From Opitutaceae bacterium UBA2377 (GTDB lineage: Bacteria; Verrucomicrobiota; Verrucomicrobiia; Opitutales; Opitutaceae), in assembly GCA_002344205.1 (NCBI GenBank), contig DDSZ01000043.1:1-47758 (forward strand): DNA of 47,758 nt. Reading direction: 5' to 3'. The notes beneath the pieces are model-generated. The model ran no database searches. It was not told where the DNA came from and worked only from the letters and a program-made list of their open reading frames with translations. How positions within the stretch are numbered: the first letter of the stretch is position 1; every line of letters begins with the position of its first letter. A program made the position numbers and the translations under genes. Below, piece by piece: positions 9,630-17,505 of the stretch.

Positions 9630-10814
9630 TTACGTAGCTTCGGCACCCGCAATACCGTAGATTTTCAGTTCATCTGCCGTTGGCACCCGAAATTCATTAT
9701 TCTCCAACTTAATATCAATTATGCGAAGATCGTGAAACCTCGCGTCATTTTTAATCCTTGCAGACCAAGTCACATGAAATGGAAGAAAAAGCACCTTGCC
9801 GGATGCGGATGAAATACCTCCGAACGAGGCAGGTGTGGGCTCTTCATGGTATGGTCGAACATAGCGAACCACACTTTTCCAGTGATACAACTTATCTCCT
9901 TCAATTTTTATAAAATCTGGCTTTCGTATCCAAAATACTCCTTCTCGAATCGGTTTAAACTGTTTGTCGCCGCCAAAAAGTGAACCGAATGAAAGCAAGC
10001 TCCTGTCTTCAGATTTTGTTACATCATCAAAGTAATCCTTAAAATCAGCCTGCAACCGTTCACGCAGTTTCTCTTTAACGTAGAGACACGTGCCATCATC
10101 TTTCGTATAAAATCGCTCCCGCGCTCGATTCAGTATCTTAGAGATAAACTCATTCGTTAGCTTCTCTTTTGTTAAAAGTAGATAGCTTTCAAACTCCTGA
10201 ACGCTCTCATAGACTGCAAATCTACCATCAAATTTAAGCCTACTATTTGCGGTAGTTCTGAGTATGTAATCATTGCACAAAAAAGCTATGTTAATTTGCC
10301 GAGTATCTCTCATCACAAAATCACATACTGTTTCAAGAATCAGCGCATCGCGAAATCCTTTCTCTACCTCGGGTTGCTTTGCATCAGGCAAAAACGTCGC
10401 ATTTCTCCAAATTGCATCCTGAGCCATCTTAACCCAATCGATCTTGGAAGCAGGTAATGGTAGTATCTCAGCATCTTTATCTCGCGCCCATTTCATAAAC
10501 TTTTTTTCAATCTGAGCACGCAGATTATCAGCTGTGATACGAGTGGATTTCTTTGAGTGAGTTATTGCTGAAATTTTAGCCAAATTATCTTCGGTTTGGC
10601 GCAATATCTTGTGACAAGATGTGTAATGTTGAAAGAGCAGTTCACCGCGAACTGTGTCCGGTAGATACAATGCCAGATCAAACTGGCAAGATACCTTGCT
10701 CCAGAATGCTTCAAAACCTGGATTCGCTATAGGTGCCTTATCTTCACACCACAAAATATTGGTGTCGCAGATTACAGCATGAGGAAGCGGTTTACCTTTA
10801 AGTATTCGTGCCAT
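9630..10814 (-). CDS. PIN-domain (DUF4935-like) protein with an unknown C-terminal region
   Basis: 394 aa. The N-terminal half (about 12-200) looks like a PIN nuclease domain. VICDTNILW carries Asp17, LPDTVRGELL carries Glu58, EKGFRDALILETV carries Asp156 and IAFLCNDYILR carries Asp182, the spacing expected for the acidic metal-binding set of PIN/DUF4935 proteins. The part from about 250 to 394 is strand-rich (VFWIRKPDFIKI, VLFLPFHVTWSARI) and I do not recognise it. The gene is obviously richer in A/T, with different codon use, than everything around it, which points to recent acquisition. It neighbours a toxin-antitoxin pair, but no cognate antitoxin adjoins it. A role in RNA cleavage or phage defence is inference. 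Confidence 0.72.
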   Translation of the reverse strand: MARILKGKPLPHAVICDTNILWCEDKAPIANPGFEAFWSKVSCQFDLALYLPDTVRGELLFQHYTSCHKILRQTEDNLAKISAITHSKKSTRITADNLRAQIEKKFMKWARDKDAEILPLPASKIDWVKMAQDAIWRNATFLPDAKQPEVEKGFRDALILETVCDFVMRDTRQINIAFLCNDYILRTTANSRLKFDGRFAVYESVQEFESYLLLTKEKLTNEFISKILNRARERFYTKDDGTCLYVKEKLRERLQADFKDYFDDVTKSEDRSLLSFGSLFGGDKQFKPIREGVFWIRKPDFIKIEGDKLYHWKSVVRYVRPYHEEPTPASFGGISSASGKVLFLPFHVTWSARIKNDARFHDLRIIDIKLENNEFRVPTADELKIYGIAGAEAT

Positions 10815-11182
10815 ACGCCAGCACTAGGATTAGGTATCATAAATCCGTGCCCGATCAAGTCATCTATCCTATGCGATCTGGATCGATCCACAGACGTCAC
10901 GTTCTTGATTCTTGGCCGACCAAGCCGCCCGCCAACAATCTGTTTGTCTCCCCGCAGCCCATTGGATTTGTTCCTCCCATGCCACGCAAGAGCATTAAAA
11001 TCATTGAGTAAGTCCGCCGGTGCCTTACGGGGATTGCCGAATCAAAGTGGTCAGGCATCACCATTAACCTTCGCGCAAAAGCAGCATGATCCGGCTCAGC
11101 AGGAGTCGATCGAAGGAGTCAGGTTTTAAGAGTCGATCGAAGGAGTCAGGTTTTAATGTTTAGTGTGCATGGCGTGGCTGTC
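10815..11182. other. Non-coding remnant region upstream of the PIN gene
   Basis: 368 bp without a gene I can support. A plus-strand frame, 10808-11011, ends in PIGFVPPMPRKSIKIIE and looks partly protein-like, but it overlaps the PIN gene start and has no recognisable family. Around 11040-11065 the sequence CAAAGTGGTCAGGCATCACC resembles, from memory only, the repeated GGTCA...ATCACC words near the ends of IS21-type elements. It also contains the 27-bp tandem repeat at 11103-11156. The promoter of the minus-strand PIN gene must lie at its left end. Confidence 0.4.
11103..11156. repeat. 27-bp direct tandem repeat, two perfect copies
   Basis: Two exact copies of a 27-bp unit lie head to tail at 11103-11129 and 11130-11156. 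The unit starts GAGTCGATCGAAGGAGTCAG and ends GTTTTAA, and each copy itself holds two GGAGTC/GAGTC words. No third copy is seen. The duplication lies in the accessory stretch between the PIN gene and the broken RibD-like gene. Confidence 0.9.
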
Positions 11183-11365
11183 TCACGCTCCCACCATACC
11201 CGTCTTAACGTCCCCGGATCGCTGGTAATGGGCCGCGATCACTCCGCTGGGTAGCACCCTACTCACTCGACCATAGCGAATGCGGCCGGAATCGTGCCGT
11301 CGGCGAACAACTTCGTGCCCGTCCCGAGCGTCACCGGATGTATTCACGGTGTAATTCGTCGCCAT
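11183..11365 (-). pseudogene. Frameshifted remnant of a RibD C-terminal / dihydrofolate-reductase-like gene
   Basis: Read on the minus strand, one frame gives VTLGTGTKLFADGTIPAAF followed by AMVE and a stop. The next frame continues VLPSGVIAAHYQRSGDVKTG and stops at 11183. Joined across the shift this is the C-terminal end of RibD_C/DfrA-type reductases (family pattern LGxGxxLF.dg.. then S.Gvv...Y...G.VKTG). The N-terminal two thirds are missing: the frame opens with ATG-GCG-ACG, encoding MATNYTVN, which does not belong to the family part. So it has both a large deletion and a frameshift. Confidence 0.62.
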
Positions 11366-11416
11366 TTCACGCTCCCTTCATCATCCTTTCACACACCTTC
11401 GGCATCCTGAACGGAC

Positions 11417-11977
11417 ATGAAATCCAAAGACTATCTCATCGTGGCGCTCGCGCCCTTGGCCGTGCTGCTGATTCCGCTGATTGGCAACATGACCGTCGAG
11501 GGCTGGAACTGGACCGGTTCCGACTTCGCTTTCGGCTGGGTGATGCTTGCCGCCACGACCTTCGTCTATCGTCTGCTGGCCACGCGCCGGCCGGCCAATC
11601 TCACCTACAAACTTGGCGCCGGTCTCGCGGTCGCCACCGGATTTCTCATCACGTGGATCAGCGCCGCCGTCCAGATCATCGGAGACGACAACCCCGGCAA
11701 CCTCCTCTATCTCGGTGTGATCCTGACCGGGCTGATCGGCGTCGGGCTCGCCCGCTTCCGTCCCACCGGCATGGCCATGGCCGCCTTCACCACGGCCGCC
11801 GTCACCTTCCTCGTGCCGGTGATCGCGGTCACCTTCTGGCCGGCTGACTTTAGCCCGGGTGTGTCGCAGGTTTTCATGCTCAACGGATTTTTCGTTCTCA
11901 TGTTTATCCTCTCCGGGCTGCTGTTCCGTCATGCCGCAAACCAGCCCATCGGCTCCGGCTCGACCGCGGCCGCCTAG
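11417..11977 (+). CDS. Small polytopic membrane protein, function unknown
   Basis: 186 aa with about five hydrophobic segments: LIVALAPLAVLLIPLIGNM (7-25), FGWVMLAATTFVYRLLA (38-54), GAGLAVATGFLITWISAAVQII (67-88), LLYLGVILTGLIGVGLA (95-111), AAFTTAAVTFLVPVIAVTF (122-140) and a last one FMLNGFFVLMFILSGLLF (152-169). No catalytic motif. The spacing, with a short polar gap GDDNPGN and a small loop RFRPTG, is that of simple inner-membrane proteins. It is probably monocistronic and followed by a dispersed palindrome. I cannot assign a function. Confidence 0.75.
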   Translation: MKSKDYLIVALAPLAVLLIPLIGNMTVEGWNWTGSDFAFGWVMLAATTFVYRLLATRRPANLTYKLGAGLAVATGFLITWISAAVQIIGDDNPGNLLYLGVILTGLIGVGLARFRPTGMAMAAFTTAAVTFLVPVIAVTFWPADFSPGVSQVFMLNGFFVLMFILSGLLFRHAANQPIGSGSTAAA

Positions 11978-12003
11978 CCCAAAGATCCTGACCGTTCAGA
12001 GTT

Positions 12004-12071
12004 AACCACGGATTACACGGATGGCACAGATGCAGTCTCTTATCCGTCTCCATCCGTGTAATCCGTGGTAA
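12004..12071. repeat. CCACGGATTACACGGAT long inverted repeat
   Basis: Two perfect 19-bp arms, 12006-12024 and 12050-12068, in opposite orientation around a 25-nt centre (CCACGGATTACACGG... and its complement). Elements built from (C)CACGGATTACACGGAT are dispersed in many Verrucomicrobiota and other environmental genomes and give spurious reading frames such as [19 protein letters not shown], which is visible here on the minus strand. It separates the membrane protein from the next small gene. Confidence 0.85.
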
Positions 12072-12145
12072 AAATATCCCCGAGACCAATCTGCGCGATC
12101 AGGACGTCTCTTGCGGAAAATCAATTTCGTTCCAAGTTCCGGACC

Positions 12146-12349
12146 ATGTCCGCTCCTTGGAAAAAGAAAGCCCCCGCCGAAACCGGTCCGAAGACCAAGC
12201 TCACCCCCGCGAGCATCGAGTGGGCGCGCGCCCGGGCGAAGGCCGCGGGCCGGCGCTACCCCAATCTCGTGGACAACATGGCCGCCACCCGCCGCCAGGT
12301 GGAGCAGGAGATGCAGGCCAAGGGACCGGGCTTTCTGCGCAATCTCTGA
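12146..12349 (+). CDS. Small basic hypothetical protein
   Basis: 67 aa, starts [20 protein letters not shown] and ends with [18 protein letters not shown]. It is rich in Lys, Arg and Ala, with a central helix-like part ([23 protein letters not shown]). No domain recognised. The ATG at 12146 gives a compact protein; the longer frame from 12065 runs into the palindrome. Coding status is supported by normal GC-rich third positions and a position ahead of trxB. It could be a nucleic-acid-binding or merely conserved small protein. Confidence 0.6.
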   Translation: MSAPWKKKAPAETGPKTKLTPASIEWARARAKAAGRRYPNLVDNMAATRRQVEQEMQAKGPGFLRNL

Positions 12350-12468
12350 GCCGGCCCGCCGGCGGGCTGCCTGTGCGCCAGCGCAGTCCGGCTTGGCCCA
12401 AAAGGTCTATTCCCATCTCCAAGGTTGCACTCAATCCGGGCTGTGCTCTCTGTTTTCTCCTTACCGCC

Positions 12469-13413
12469 ATGTCCACTTCCGTCGAAAACGTCGTCATCAT
12501 CGGCACCGGCTGCGCCGGCCTCACCGCCGCCATCTACGCCGCCCGCGCCAACCTGAATCCGCTCGTCCTTGAGGGCCCCCTGCCCGGCGGCCAGCTCACC
12601 ACCACCAGCGAGGTGGAAAACTTCCCCGGCTTTCCGCACGGCGTGGACGGATTCCAACTCACGCAGAACATGCGCGAACAGGCGCAGCGCTTTGGCACGC
12701 GTTTCGAGCAGGCGCTGGTGACCTCGGTCGATTTCACCAGCATGCCGCGCAAGCTCGTCCTCGACGGCCGCACGATCCTCACGAAAACCGTGATCATCGC
12801 CACCGGCGCCTCGCCGCGGCTGACCGGCGTGCCCGGCGAGAAGGAACTCTACGGCGGCAAGGGCGTGACCACCTGCGCGACCTGCGACGGTGCCTTTTAC
12901 CGCAAGATGGAAGTCGCCGTCATCGGCGGCGGCGACAGCGCGGCCGAGGAGGCGCTCTTCCTCACGCGCTTTGCCAGCAAGGTTTATCTTGTGCACCGCC
13001 GCAACGAACTGCGCGCCTCCAAGATCATGGCCGACCGCGCCACCACGCATGAGAAGATCCAGATGGTCTGGGACAGCGTGCCGGTCTCCGTCGAAGGCGT
13101 CGAACAGGGGGCCGTCAGCGGCCTGAAAATCAAAAACGTGAAGACCGGCGCCGAGAGCGTGCTGCCGGTGAAGGGCATCTTTGTCGCCATCGGCCACATC
13201 CCGAACTCCAAGCCCTTCAGCCCGCCGCTGGAGGTGGATGAAAACGGCTACTTCAAGGCCGCGCCCGGTTCCCAGGTGCGGACCAACGTCCCCGGCGTCT
13301 ATGTCGCGGGCGACTGCTCCGACCACGTCTATCGTCAGGCCATCACCGCCGCCGGCATGGGTTGCCAGGCCGCCATCGAGGCCGAGCGCTGGCTCGCCGA
13401 ACACGGCGGATAA
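12469..13413 (+). CDS. trxB: Thioredoxin reductase
   Basis: 314 aa, a low-molecular-weight thioredoxin reductase that passes electrons from NADPH through FAD to thioredoxin. The FAD-binding GxGxxG reads [19 protein letters not shown] (residues about 8-26). The redox-active CxxC is CATC in [14 protein letters not shown] (about 140). The NADPH-binding second Rossmann motif is [15 protein letters not shown] (about 155-169), and the C-terminal FAD motif is [26 protein letters not shown]. Length is normal. It ends at a strong terminator and stands alone. Confidence 0.97.
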   Translation: MSTSVENVVIIGTGCAGLTAAIYAARANLNPLVLEGPLPGGQLTTTSEVENFPGFPHGVDGFQLTQNMREQAQRFGTRFEQALVTSVDFTSMPRKLVLDGRTILTKTVIIATGASPRLTGVPGEKELYGGKGVTTCATCDGAFYRKMEVAVIGGGDSAAEEALFLTRFASKVYLVHRRNELRASKIMADRATTHEKIQMVWDSVPVSVEGVEQGAVSGLKIKNVKTGAESVLPVKGIFVAIGHIPNSKPFSPPLEVDENGYFKAAPGSQVRTNVPGVYVAGDCSDHVYRQAITAAGMGCQAAIEAERWLAEHGG

Positions 13414-13417
13414 TGAA

Positions 13418-13448
13418 AAACGCCGCCCACTTGCGTGGGGCGGCGTTT
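13418..13448. terminator. Intrinsic terminator (probably bidirectional) after trxB
   Basis: An 11-bp stem, AAACGCCGCCC / GGGCGGCGTTT, with a 9-nt loop, preceded by A-rich and followed by T-containing sequence (TTTGAATTTT). It serves trxB on the plus strand and, because it is symmetrical, the convergent DUF5069 gene on the minus strand (stop at 13474). Confidence 0.8.
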
Positions 13449-13473
13449 GAATTTTGCGCAGGTCGCGCGCGGG

Positions 13474-13917
13474 TTACTTGAGCTCGTCGGCGTGGAATTC
13501 CTGCCAACTGTCGAGGTCGTTGAGGCGCACGGCATCCTTCACGGCAGAGGCATCGTCCGGCAGACCGTTGTTGGCGAGCACGCCCTTGCGGGTGGCGTCG
13601 TCGTGGATGTAGCCGCGCACGGCGGCATTATGTTTCTCGACACTGGCCGCGTCGAGCTTCACGCCGGGCTGGGCCTTGATCCAGGCCTCGAACTGCGGAT
13701 AGGTCGGGCGCTGGTCCTTAATGAAGGCGAGGACGGCATCGGTCTTCAGGCCGAGCGCATCAATCGTCATCTGGTCGTAGCCTTTGCCGCAACCGGGATA
13801 GCGGGAGTCGAGCTTGCCGCGGGCCGCGAGGGAGGCCTTGAGCCAGAGGCGGGGCAGATGGAGGACACCGAGCGGACCGGCGGTGCCGGAGCTGATGAGA
13901 GGAACAAACGTTGCCAT
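13474..13917 (-). CDS. DUF5069 family protein
   Basis: 147 aa. It matches the DUF5069 type: an early segment LGVLHLPRLWLKASLAARGKL (residues about 16-36), then YPGCGKGYDQMTIDALGL with a conserved Cys/Gly pair, and a C-terminal half rich in short helices (TYPQFEAWIKAQ, LDSWQEFHADELK). Members are small soluble proteins of unknown role found in Verrucomicrobiota. The ATG at 13915-13917 is chosen because the longer frame upstream is shared with the start of another gene. Convergent with trxB, divergent from the creatininase gene. Confidence 0.75.
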   Translation of the reverse strand: MATFVPLISSGTAGPLGVLHLPRLWLKASLAARGKLDSRYPGCGKGYDQMTIDALGLKTDAVLAFIKDQRPTYPQFEAWIKAQPGVKLDAASVEKHNAAVRGYIHDDATRKGVLANNGLPDDASAVKDAVRLNDLDSWQEFHADELK

Positions 13918-14084
13918 GGATATAACGGGGTTGAGGGTTGTTGAAACAAACACTGAACCAGAAGCGGTTCGTCGCCAAAACAGCGTGTCGCGTCTGGAAA
14001 GGCAATGGGACTTTTCGAATTCCTGTGACATCGGCGCAAAAATCCTTGGCGCACCGGACCCGCACGGCATCGTGCGATAAACCC

Positions 14085-14816
14085 ATGACGCCATCCTCCC
14101 CCGTTCCCATCTGGGGCCGCTACGAGCGGCTGATGCCCGCCGAGATCGAGGCCATCTTCGACCGGCACCCCGTCGCCTACCTGCCGTGGGGCGCATTGGA
14201 ATACCACGGGAAACACGCCGCCATCGGACTCGACGGACTCAAGGCCCACGGGCTGTGCATCGAACTCGCCCGCGCCGCCGGCGGACTTGTGCTGCCGCCG
14301 GTCTATGTCGCCGCCAACACGATGAAGGGCGTCAAGGATCTGTCCTTCAAACGTCACTCGCTCGACTTCAGCGAGGCCACGCTCCGCGTGCTCGTGCGCG
14401 AACACCTCGACCAGCTCGCCGACGAGGGCTTCCGCGTAGTCTTCGTGCTCTGCGGTCACGTCGGCCAGCCGCACTACGACATCATCAAGGACGAGGCCGC
14501 GCAATTTAACGCCCGCCAAACCACCACCCGCGCCATCGCCACCTCCGAGACCGACCTGCTGCCGAAGGAGCTCGTCATCGTCAACCACGCCGCCCTCGGC
14601 GAGGTGTCGTTCCTCATGCACACCGATCCGGACTGCGTGGACCTTTCCCGCCTGCCCGTCGACCGCGTGCCCACCTTGGAACAGGACGCCGTCTGGGGTC
14701 CCGATCCGCGCCCCTCCTCCGCCGACAAGGGCCGCACCTACGCCGCCGCCTTCGTCGCCGCCGCCCAAAAGCTCATCACCGCCGCCCTCGCCTCTCACAA
14801 AACTGCGAACGGCTGA
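14085..14816 (+). CDS. Creatininase-family amidohydrolase
   Basis: 243 aa. The family hallmark near the N-terminus is YLPWGALEYHGKHAAIGLD (residues about 29-47): Glu, His and Asp are the metal ligands of creatininase (pattern PxGxxExHGxHLPxxxD). ALGEVSFLMHTDPDCVDLS follows later. Relatives hydrolyse cyclic amides, for example creatinine, or act on Fapy compounds in flavin and F420 synthesis. The substrate cannot be told here. The ATG at 14085 is preferred because the longer frame from 13938 overlaps the divergent promoter region of the DUF5069 gene. Confidence 0.85.
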   Translation: MTPSSPVPIWGRYERLMPAEIEAIFDRHPVAYLPWGALEYHGKHAAIGLDGLKAHGLCIELARAAGGLVLPPVYVAANTMKGVKDLSFKRHSLDFSEATLRVLVREHLDQLADEGFRVVFVLCGHVGQPHYDIIKDEAAQFNARQTTTRAIATSETDLLPKELVIVNHAALGEVSFLMHTDPDCVDLSRLPVDRVPTLEQDAVWGPDPRPSSADKGRTYAAAFVAAAQKLITAALASHKTANG

Positions 14817-14817
14817 A

Positions 14818-14870
14818 CGGTAGGGCCCGACCTCCGGGCGGGCCGCCCGGAGATCGGCCCCTGCCCTCAC
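14818..14870. repeat. REP-like palindrome, variant copy
   Basis: Starts right after the creatininase stop with GGTAGGGCCCGACCTCCGGG and continues CGGGCCGCCCGGAG to a complementary-looking CGGCCCCTGCCCT. It keeps the GTAGGG head and CTCCG loop of the family, but the stem is GGCCCG/CGGGCC instead of GGCGGGAT/ATCCCGCC. A second, overlapping pairing CTCCGGGCGG/GCCCGGAG is possible. Confidence 0.65.
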
Positions 14871-14898
14871 AATCCTCGCACATCATCCTGCTCCTCCC

Positions 14899-15867
14899 AT
14901 GAAATACCGCTCCCTCGGCCGCACCGGTCTCAAAGTCAGTGAAGTCTCCCTCGGCACTTGGGCCTTCGGCTCGCCCTCGATCTACGGCTCGGTCGATTCC
15001 GGTGACGCCCACCGCGCGATCCGCGGCGCGCTCGATGCCGGCATCAATTTCTTCGACACCGCGCCGCTCTACGGGACCAAGGAGGCCGACGGCATTGCGG
15101 AAAAAGTGCTCGGACAGGCGCTCGGCGCCGACCGCGACCGCGCCCTCATTGCCACGAAATTCGGCCGCTACCACTCACGCGTCCACACCAACGAGTTTTT
15201 TGACGGCCCGTCCGTCACCTGGTCCGTGGAGGAGAGCCTGCGGCGGCTCGGCACCGATCACATCGACGTGCTGTTCTTCCACTCCCCCACCCATCCCGAC
15301 AAGATCAAGGACGACGTCTGGGCCGCGCTCGACGGCCTCAAACGCAGCGGGAAAGTGCGCTTCGTTGGGCTCTCCTGCGGTTTCATCAAGGACACCGGCG
15401 CGATGACCCGCAGTTGGGCCGCTCAGGGTCGCATCGATGTCGCGCAGATCGCCTACAGCCTCACCTACCGCGAATGGGAGCCGATCATCGCCGATCTCGG
15501 CCAACAGGGCGTGGGCATCGTCGCCCGCGAATCGCTCGCCAACGGCTTCCTTGCCGGCGTGTTCACCAAGGACATCGTTTTCCCTCCCGGTTCACTCAAC
15601 TCCCGCTATCCGCGTGAAGAAATCGTCGAGCGCGTCGAGCTGGCCGACCGCTACAAGGCTCTCCTCGTCCGCCGCGACGTGCCATCCCTCGCCGCCGCCG
15701 CCATGCGCTGGGTGCTCGACAACCCGCACACCTCGCTCGTGCTCTCGGGGTCCAAGAAACTGGAGGAAATCCTCGACTGCGCCGCCGCTTCCGACGCCAC
15801 ACCCTACTCCGCCGACGAACTCGCCCAAGCCGGCCGTCTGCACACCAAGGACTTTTCGCCGGCCTGA
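14899..15867 (+). CDS. Aldo/keto reductase
   Basis: 322 aa, an NADPH-dependent (beta/alpha)8 oxidoreductase. Signatures are LGRTGLKVSEVSLGTWAFG at the start, INFFDTAPLYG with catalytic Asp and Tyr (about residues 51-60), LIATKFGRYH with catalytic Lys (about 89), and DHIDVLFFHSPTHPD where the usual His is in FFHS (about 130). The C-terminal LVLSGSKKLEEILDCA matches the cofactor-binding end. It is similar to the L-glyceraldehyde-3-phosphate/fucose dehydrogenase-like branch; the substrate is unknown. It begins 28 bp after a REP-like palindrome and ends 13 bp before the next gene. Confidence 0.92.
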   Translation: MKYRSLGRTGLKVSEVSLGTWAFGSPSIYGSVDSGDAHRAIRGALDAGINFFDTAPLYGTKEADGIAEKVLGQALGADRDRALIATKFGRYHSRVHTNEFFDGPSVTWSVEESLRRLGTDHIDVLFFHSPTHPDKIKDDVWAALDGLKRSGKVRFVGLSCGFIKDTGAMTRSWAAQGRIDVAQIAYSLTYREWEPIIADLGQQGVGIVARESLANGFLAGVFTKDIVFPPGSLNSRYPREEIVERVELADRYKALLVRRDVPSLAAAAMRWVLDNPHTSLVLSGSKKLEEILDCAAASDATPYSADELAQAGRLHTKDFSPA

Positions 15868-15880
15868 ACCCGGCACCACG

Positions 15881-16426
15881 GTGAATCCACCGGCCACCGC
15901 CTACGCCGCCCGCATCGCGGCCTTGCACCGCGAGCTCGGCCTGCCCGCCGACTATGCCATCCGCCGCCGGCTCGCTTTGCAGCCCGAGGCGGATGAAGCC
16001 GCGTTGCTCACCATCGCCACGCCGCCCGACAGTCCGCCGGTGCGCCTGACGCCTCCGGCGGCCGCAGCTTGGACGCGACTGCGCCAATCCGCGCAAGCAG
16101 ACGGCGTCGCCCTCGAACCGCTCTCGGGGTTTCGCAGCGTGAACCGGCAGGTCGAAATCATCCGCCGCAAACGCGACGCCGGCCAGCCGCTCGCCGCGAT
16201 CCTCGCCAGCGTCGCCGCCCCGGGCTACAGCGAACATCACACGGGCCACGCGCTCGACCTCGGCACCCCTGGCGAGCCGGAGCTTGAGGAGGGATTTGCG
16301 CTGACCTCCGCCTACCGCTGGCTTCGTGATCACGCCCGGGACCACGGTTTCCACCTGTCGTATCCACGCGACAACCCGCACGGCATCGTCTTCGAGCCCT
16401 GGCACTGGTGCTGGCGGCAGGCTTGA
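15881..16426 (+). CDS. D-alanyl-D-alanine carboxypeptidase, VanY/peptidase M15B type
   Basis: 181 aa. Zinc peptidase that trims D-Ala from peptidoglycan stem peptides. The M15 markers are LSGFRSVNRQVEII (about residue 82), SEHHTGHALDLGTP (about 114-127; His and Asp zinc ligands of SxHxxGxAxD) and the final ligand motif FEPWHWCWR at the C-terminus. The only good start is GTG at 15881, and no signal peptide follows, which is odd for an enzyme acting outside the membrane; an internal or recycling role is possible. It lies 13 bp after the aldo/keto reductase and is likely cotranscribed. Confidence 0.88.
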   Translation: MNPPATAYAARIAALHRELGLPADYAIRRRLALQPEADEAALLTIATPPDSPPVRLTPPAAAAWTRLRQSAQADGVALEPLSGFRSVNRQVEIIRRKRDAGQPLAAILASVAAPGYSEHHTGHALDLGTPGEPELEEGFALTSAYRWLRDHARDHGFHLSYPRDNPHGIVFEPWHWCWRQA

Positions 16427-16481
16427 ACGGGGAACCGCAAAGCGGGATTTACTCGCCGACGGTTTCCAACCAAGCAGTGAC

Positions 16482-17492
16482 GTGCTCAACGAACTGCTTG
16501 CACCCGCCGGTCTGGCCCACCCTTTGGTTTACCTGGGCATTTTCCTCGGCGCCTCGCTGCTCATGATGTGGCGGCTGGAGGCCATGCTCGACCATGGCCT
16601 CGAAGGCACCGCGCTCGGCACCCTGCTTATGCCCTACTGCTCGGGGCTGGGGAATCTGATTTTCGTCTGTTTGATGATTACCGGTCGCGGCGCGCCGGGC
16701 GAGGTGCTGATCAACAGCCTGGTCAACAACATCACCAACCTCACCCTGTTGCTCGGGCTGCCCGCGCTGTTTTGGGGTCTCGCGGTGCTGCCCGCCGCCG
16801 GCGCGGGCAAGGGCCGCAAACCGGCCAAAGGAGCGAAAGCCGGAACGACGGGCCAGCTCAACCGGCTCTCGCTGCTGCTTTCGCTCGCCGCCGCCCTGTT
16901 CTTCGCCGGTGCCGTTTGGGTGCTGGGCCAGGACGGCGAACTCGGCCGCACCGACGGGTTGATGCTCATCGGCCTGTTCCTGTTCTGGCAGTGCTTTCAG
17001 GTCTTCGATGTGCTCAAGCACAACGTGCGTCAGCGGGTCAGCTTCGGGTTCATGTTCTATCTCGATCTGCTCCTGGTGCTCGTCTCGGCCTACGGGCTCT
17101 ATGCTTCCATCAGCTGGCTGGTGCAATGGCTGGAGGCCCGCGAAGGCGGCTTCATCAGCGGGGCCAATCTCGGGTGGATCACCGGCTGGCTCATGGTGCT
17201 GCCCAACGCCGTGCTCGCTCTCTACTGGGGCTGGAAACGCCGGGCCGACATCGTTTACAGCTCCCAGGTCGGCGACGGCCACATCTGCATTCCGCTGTGC
17301 CTCGGTCTGTTCGCGCTTTTCCGACCGCTGCCGCTCGGGACCTTGTTTGAGCCGGGCATGTTGGTGCTGCTCGGCGCCACCGTCCTGAACGGCCTGTCGC
17401 TGCTGCTTTTGGGCGGACTGCCTCGCTGGGCCGGTGCACTGCTGGCCGCCGGCTACGGTTGGTTTCTGTGGCAGGGACTGCTGACCGGGTGA
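16482..17492 (+). CDS. Sodium/calcium exchanger-like (CaCA) membrane protein
   Basis: 336 aa with about ten hydrophobic segments in two similar halves separated by a Lys/Gly/Ala-rich loop (AGKGRKPAKGAKAG). The first half has LLMPYCSGLGNLIFVCLMIT and EVLINSLVNNITNLTLLLGL, resembling an alpha-1 repeat (small residues, Asn and Thr in a helix). The second has LMVLPNAVLALYWGWKRRAD and VGDGHICIPLCLGLFALF, resembling alpha-2. The acidic residue typical of the repeats is weak here, so ion specificity is uncertain. No ATG fits the start; GTG 16482 is best and follows the peptidase by about 55 bp. Confidence 0.62.
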   Translation: MLNELLAPAGLAHPLVYLGIFLGASLLMMWRLEAMLDHGLEGTALGTLLMPYCSGLGNLIFVCLMITGRGAPGEVLINSLVNNITNLTLLLGLPALFWGLAVLPAAGAGKGRKPAKGAKAGTTGQLNRLSLLLSLAAALFFAGAVWVLGQDGELGRTDGLMLIGLFLFWQCFQVFDVLKHNVRQRVSFGFMFYLDLLLVLVSAYGLYASISWLVQWLEAREGGFISGANLGWITGWLMVLPNAVLALYWGWKRRADIVYSSQVGDGHICIPLCLGLFALFRPLPLGTLFEPGMLVLLGATVLNGLSLLLLGGLPRWAGALLAAGYGWFLWQGLLTG

Positions 17493-17505
17493 GACCGGAC
17501 GCGCG

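Noticed and set aside
10779..11129. 116-codon plus-strand frame upstream of the PIN gene
   Set aside because: Overlaps the PIN gene start, has no family resemblance and ends in the 27-bp tandem repeat.
11103..11156. Tandem repeat as a CRISPR array
   Set aside because: Two units directly abutting with no spacers and no cas genes.
11904..12089. Short minus-strand protein [18 protein letters not shown]...
   Set aside because: It is the translation of the CCACGGATTACACGG dispersed repeat, a known source of spurious frames.
12354..12367. Palindrome GCCCGCCGGCGGGC as a terminator
   Set aside because: Perfect palindrome without loop or T-tract in GC-rich DNA; likely chance.
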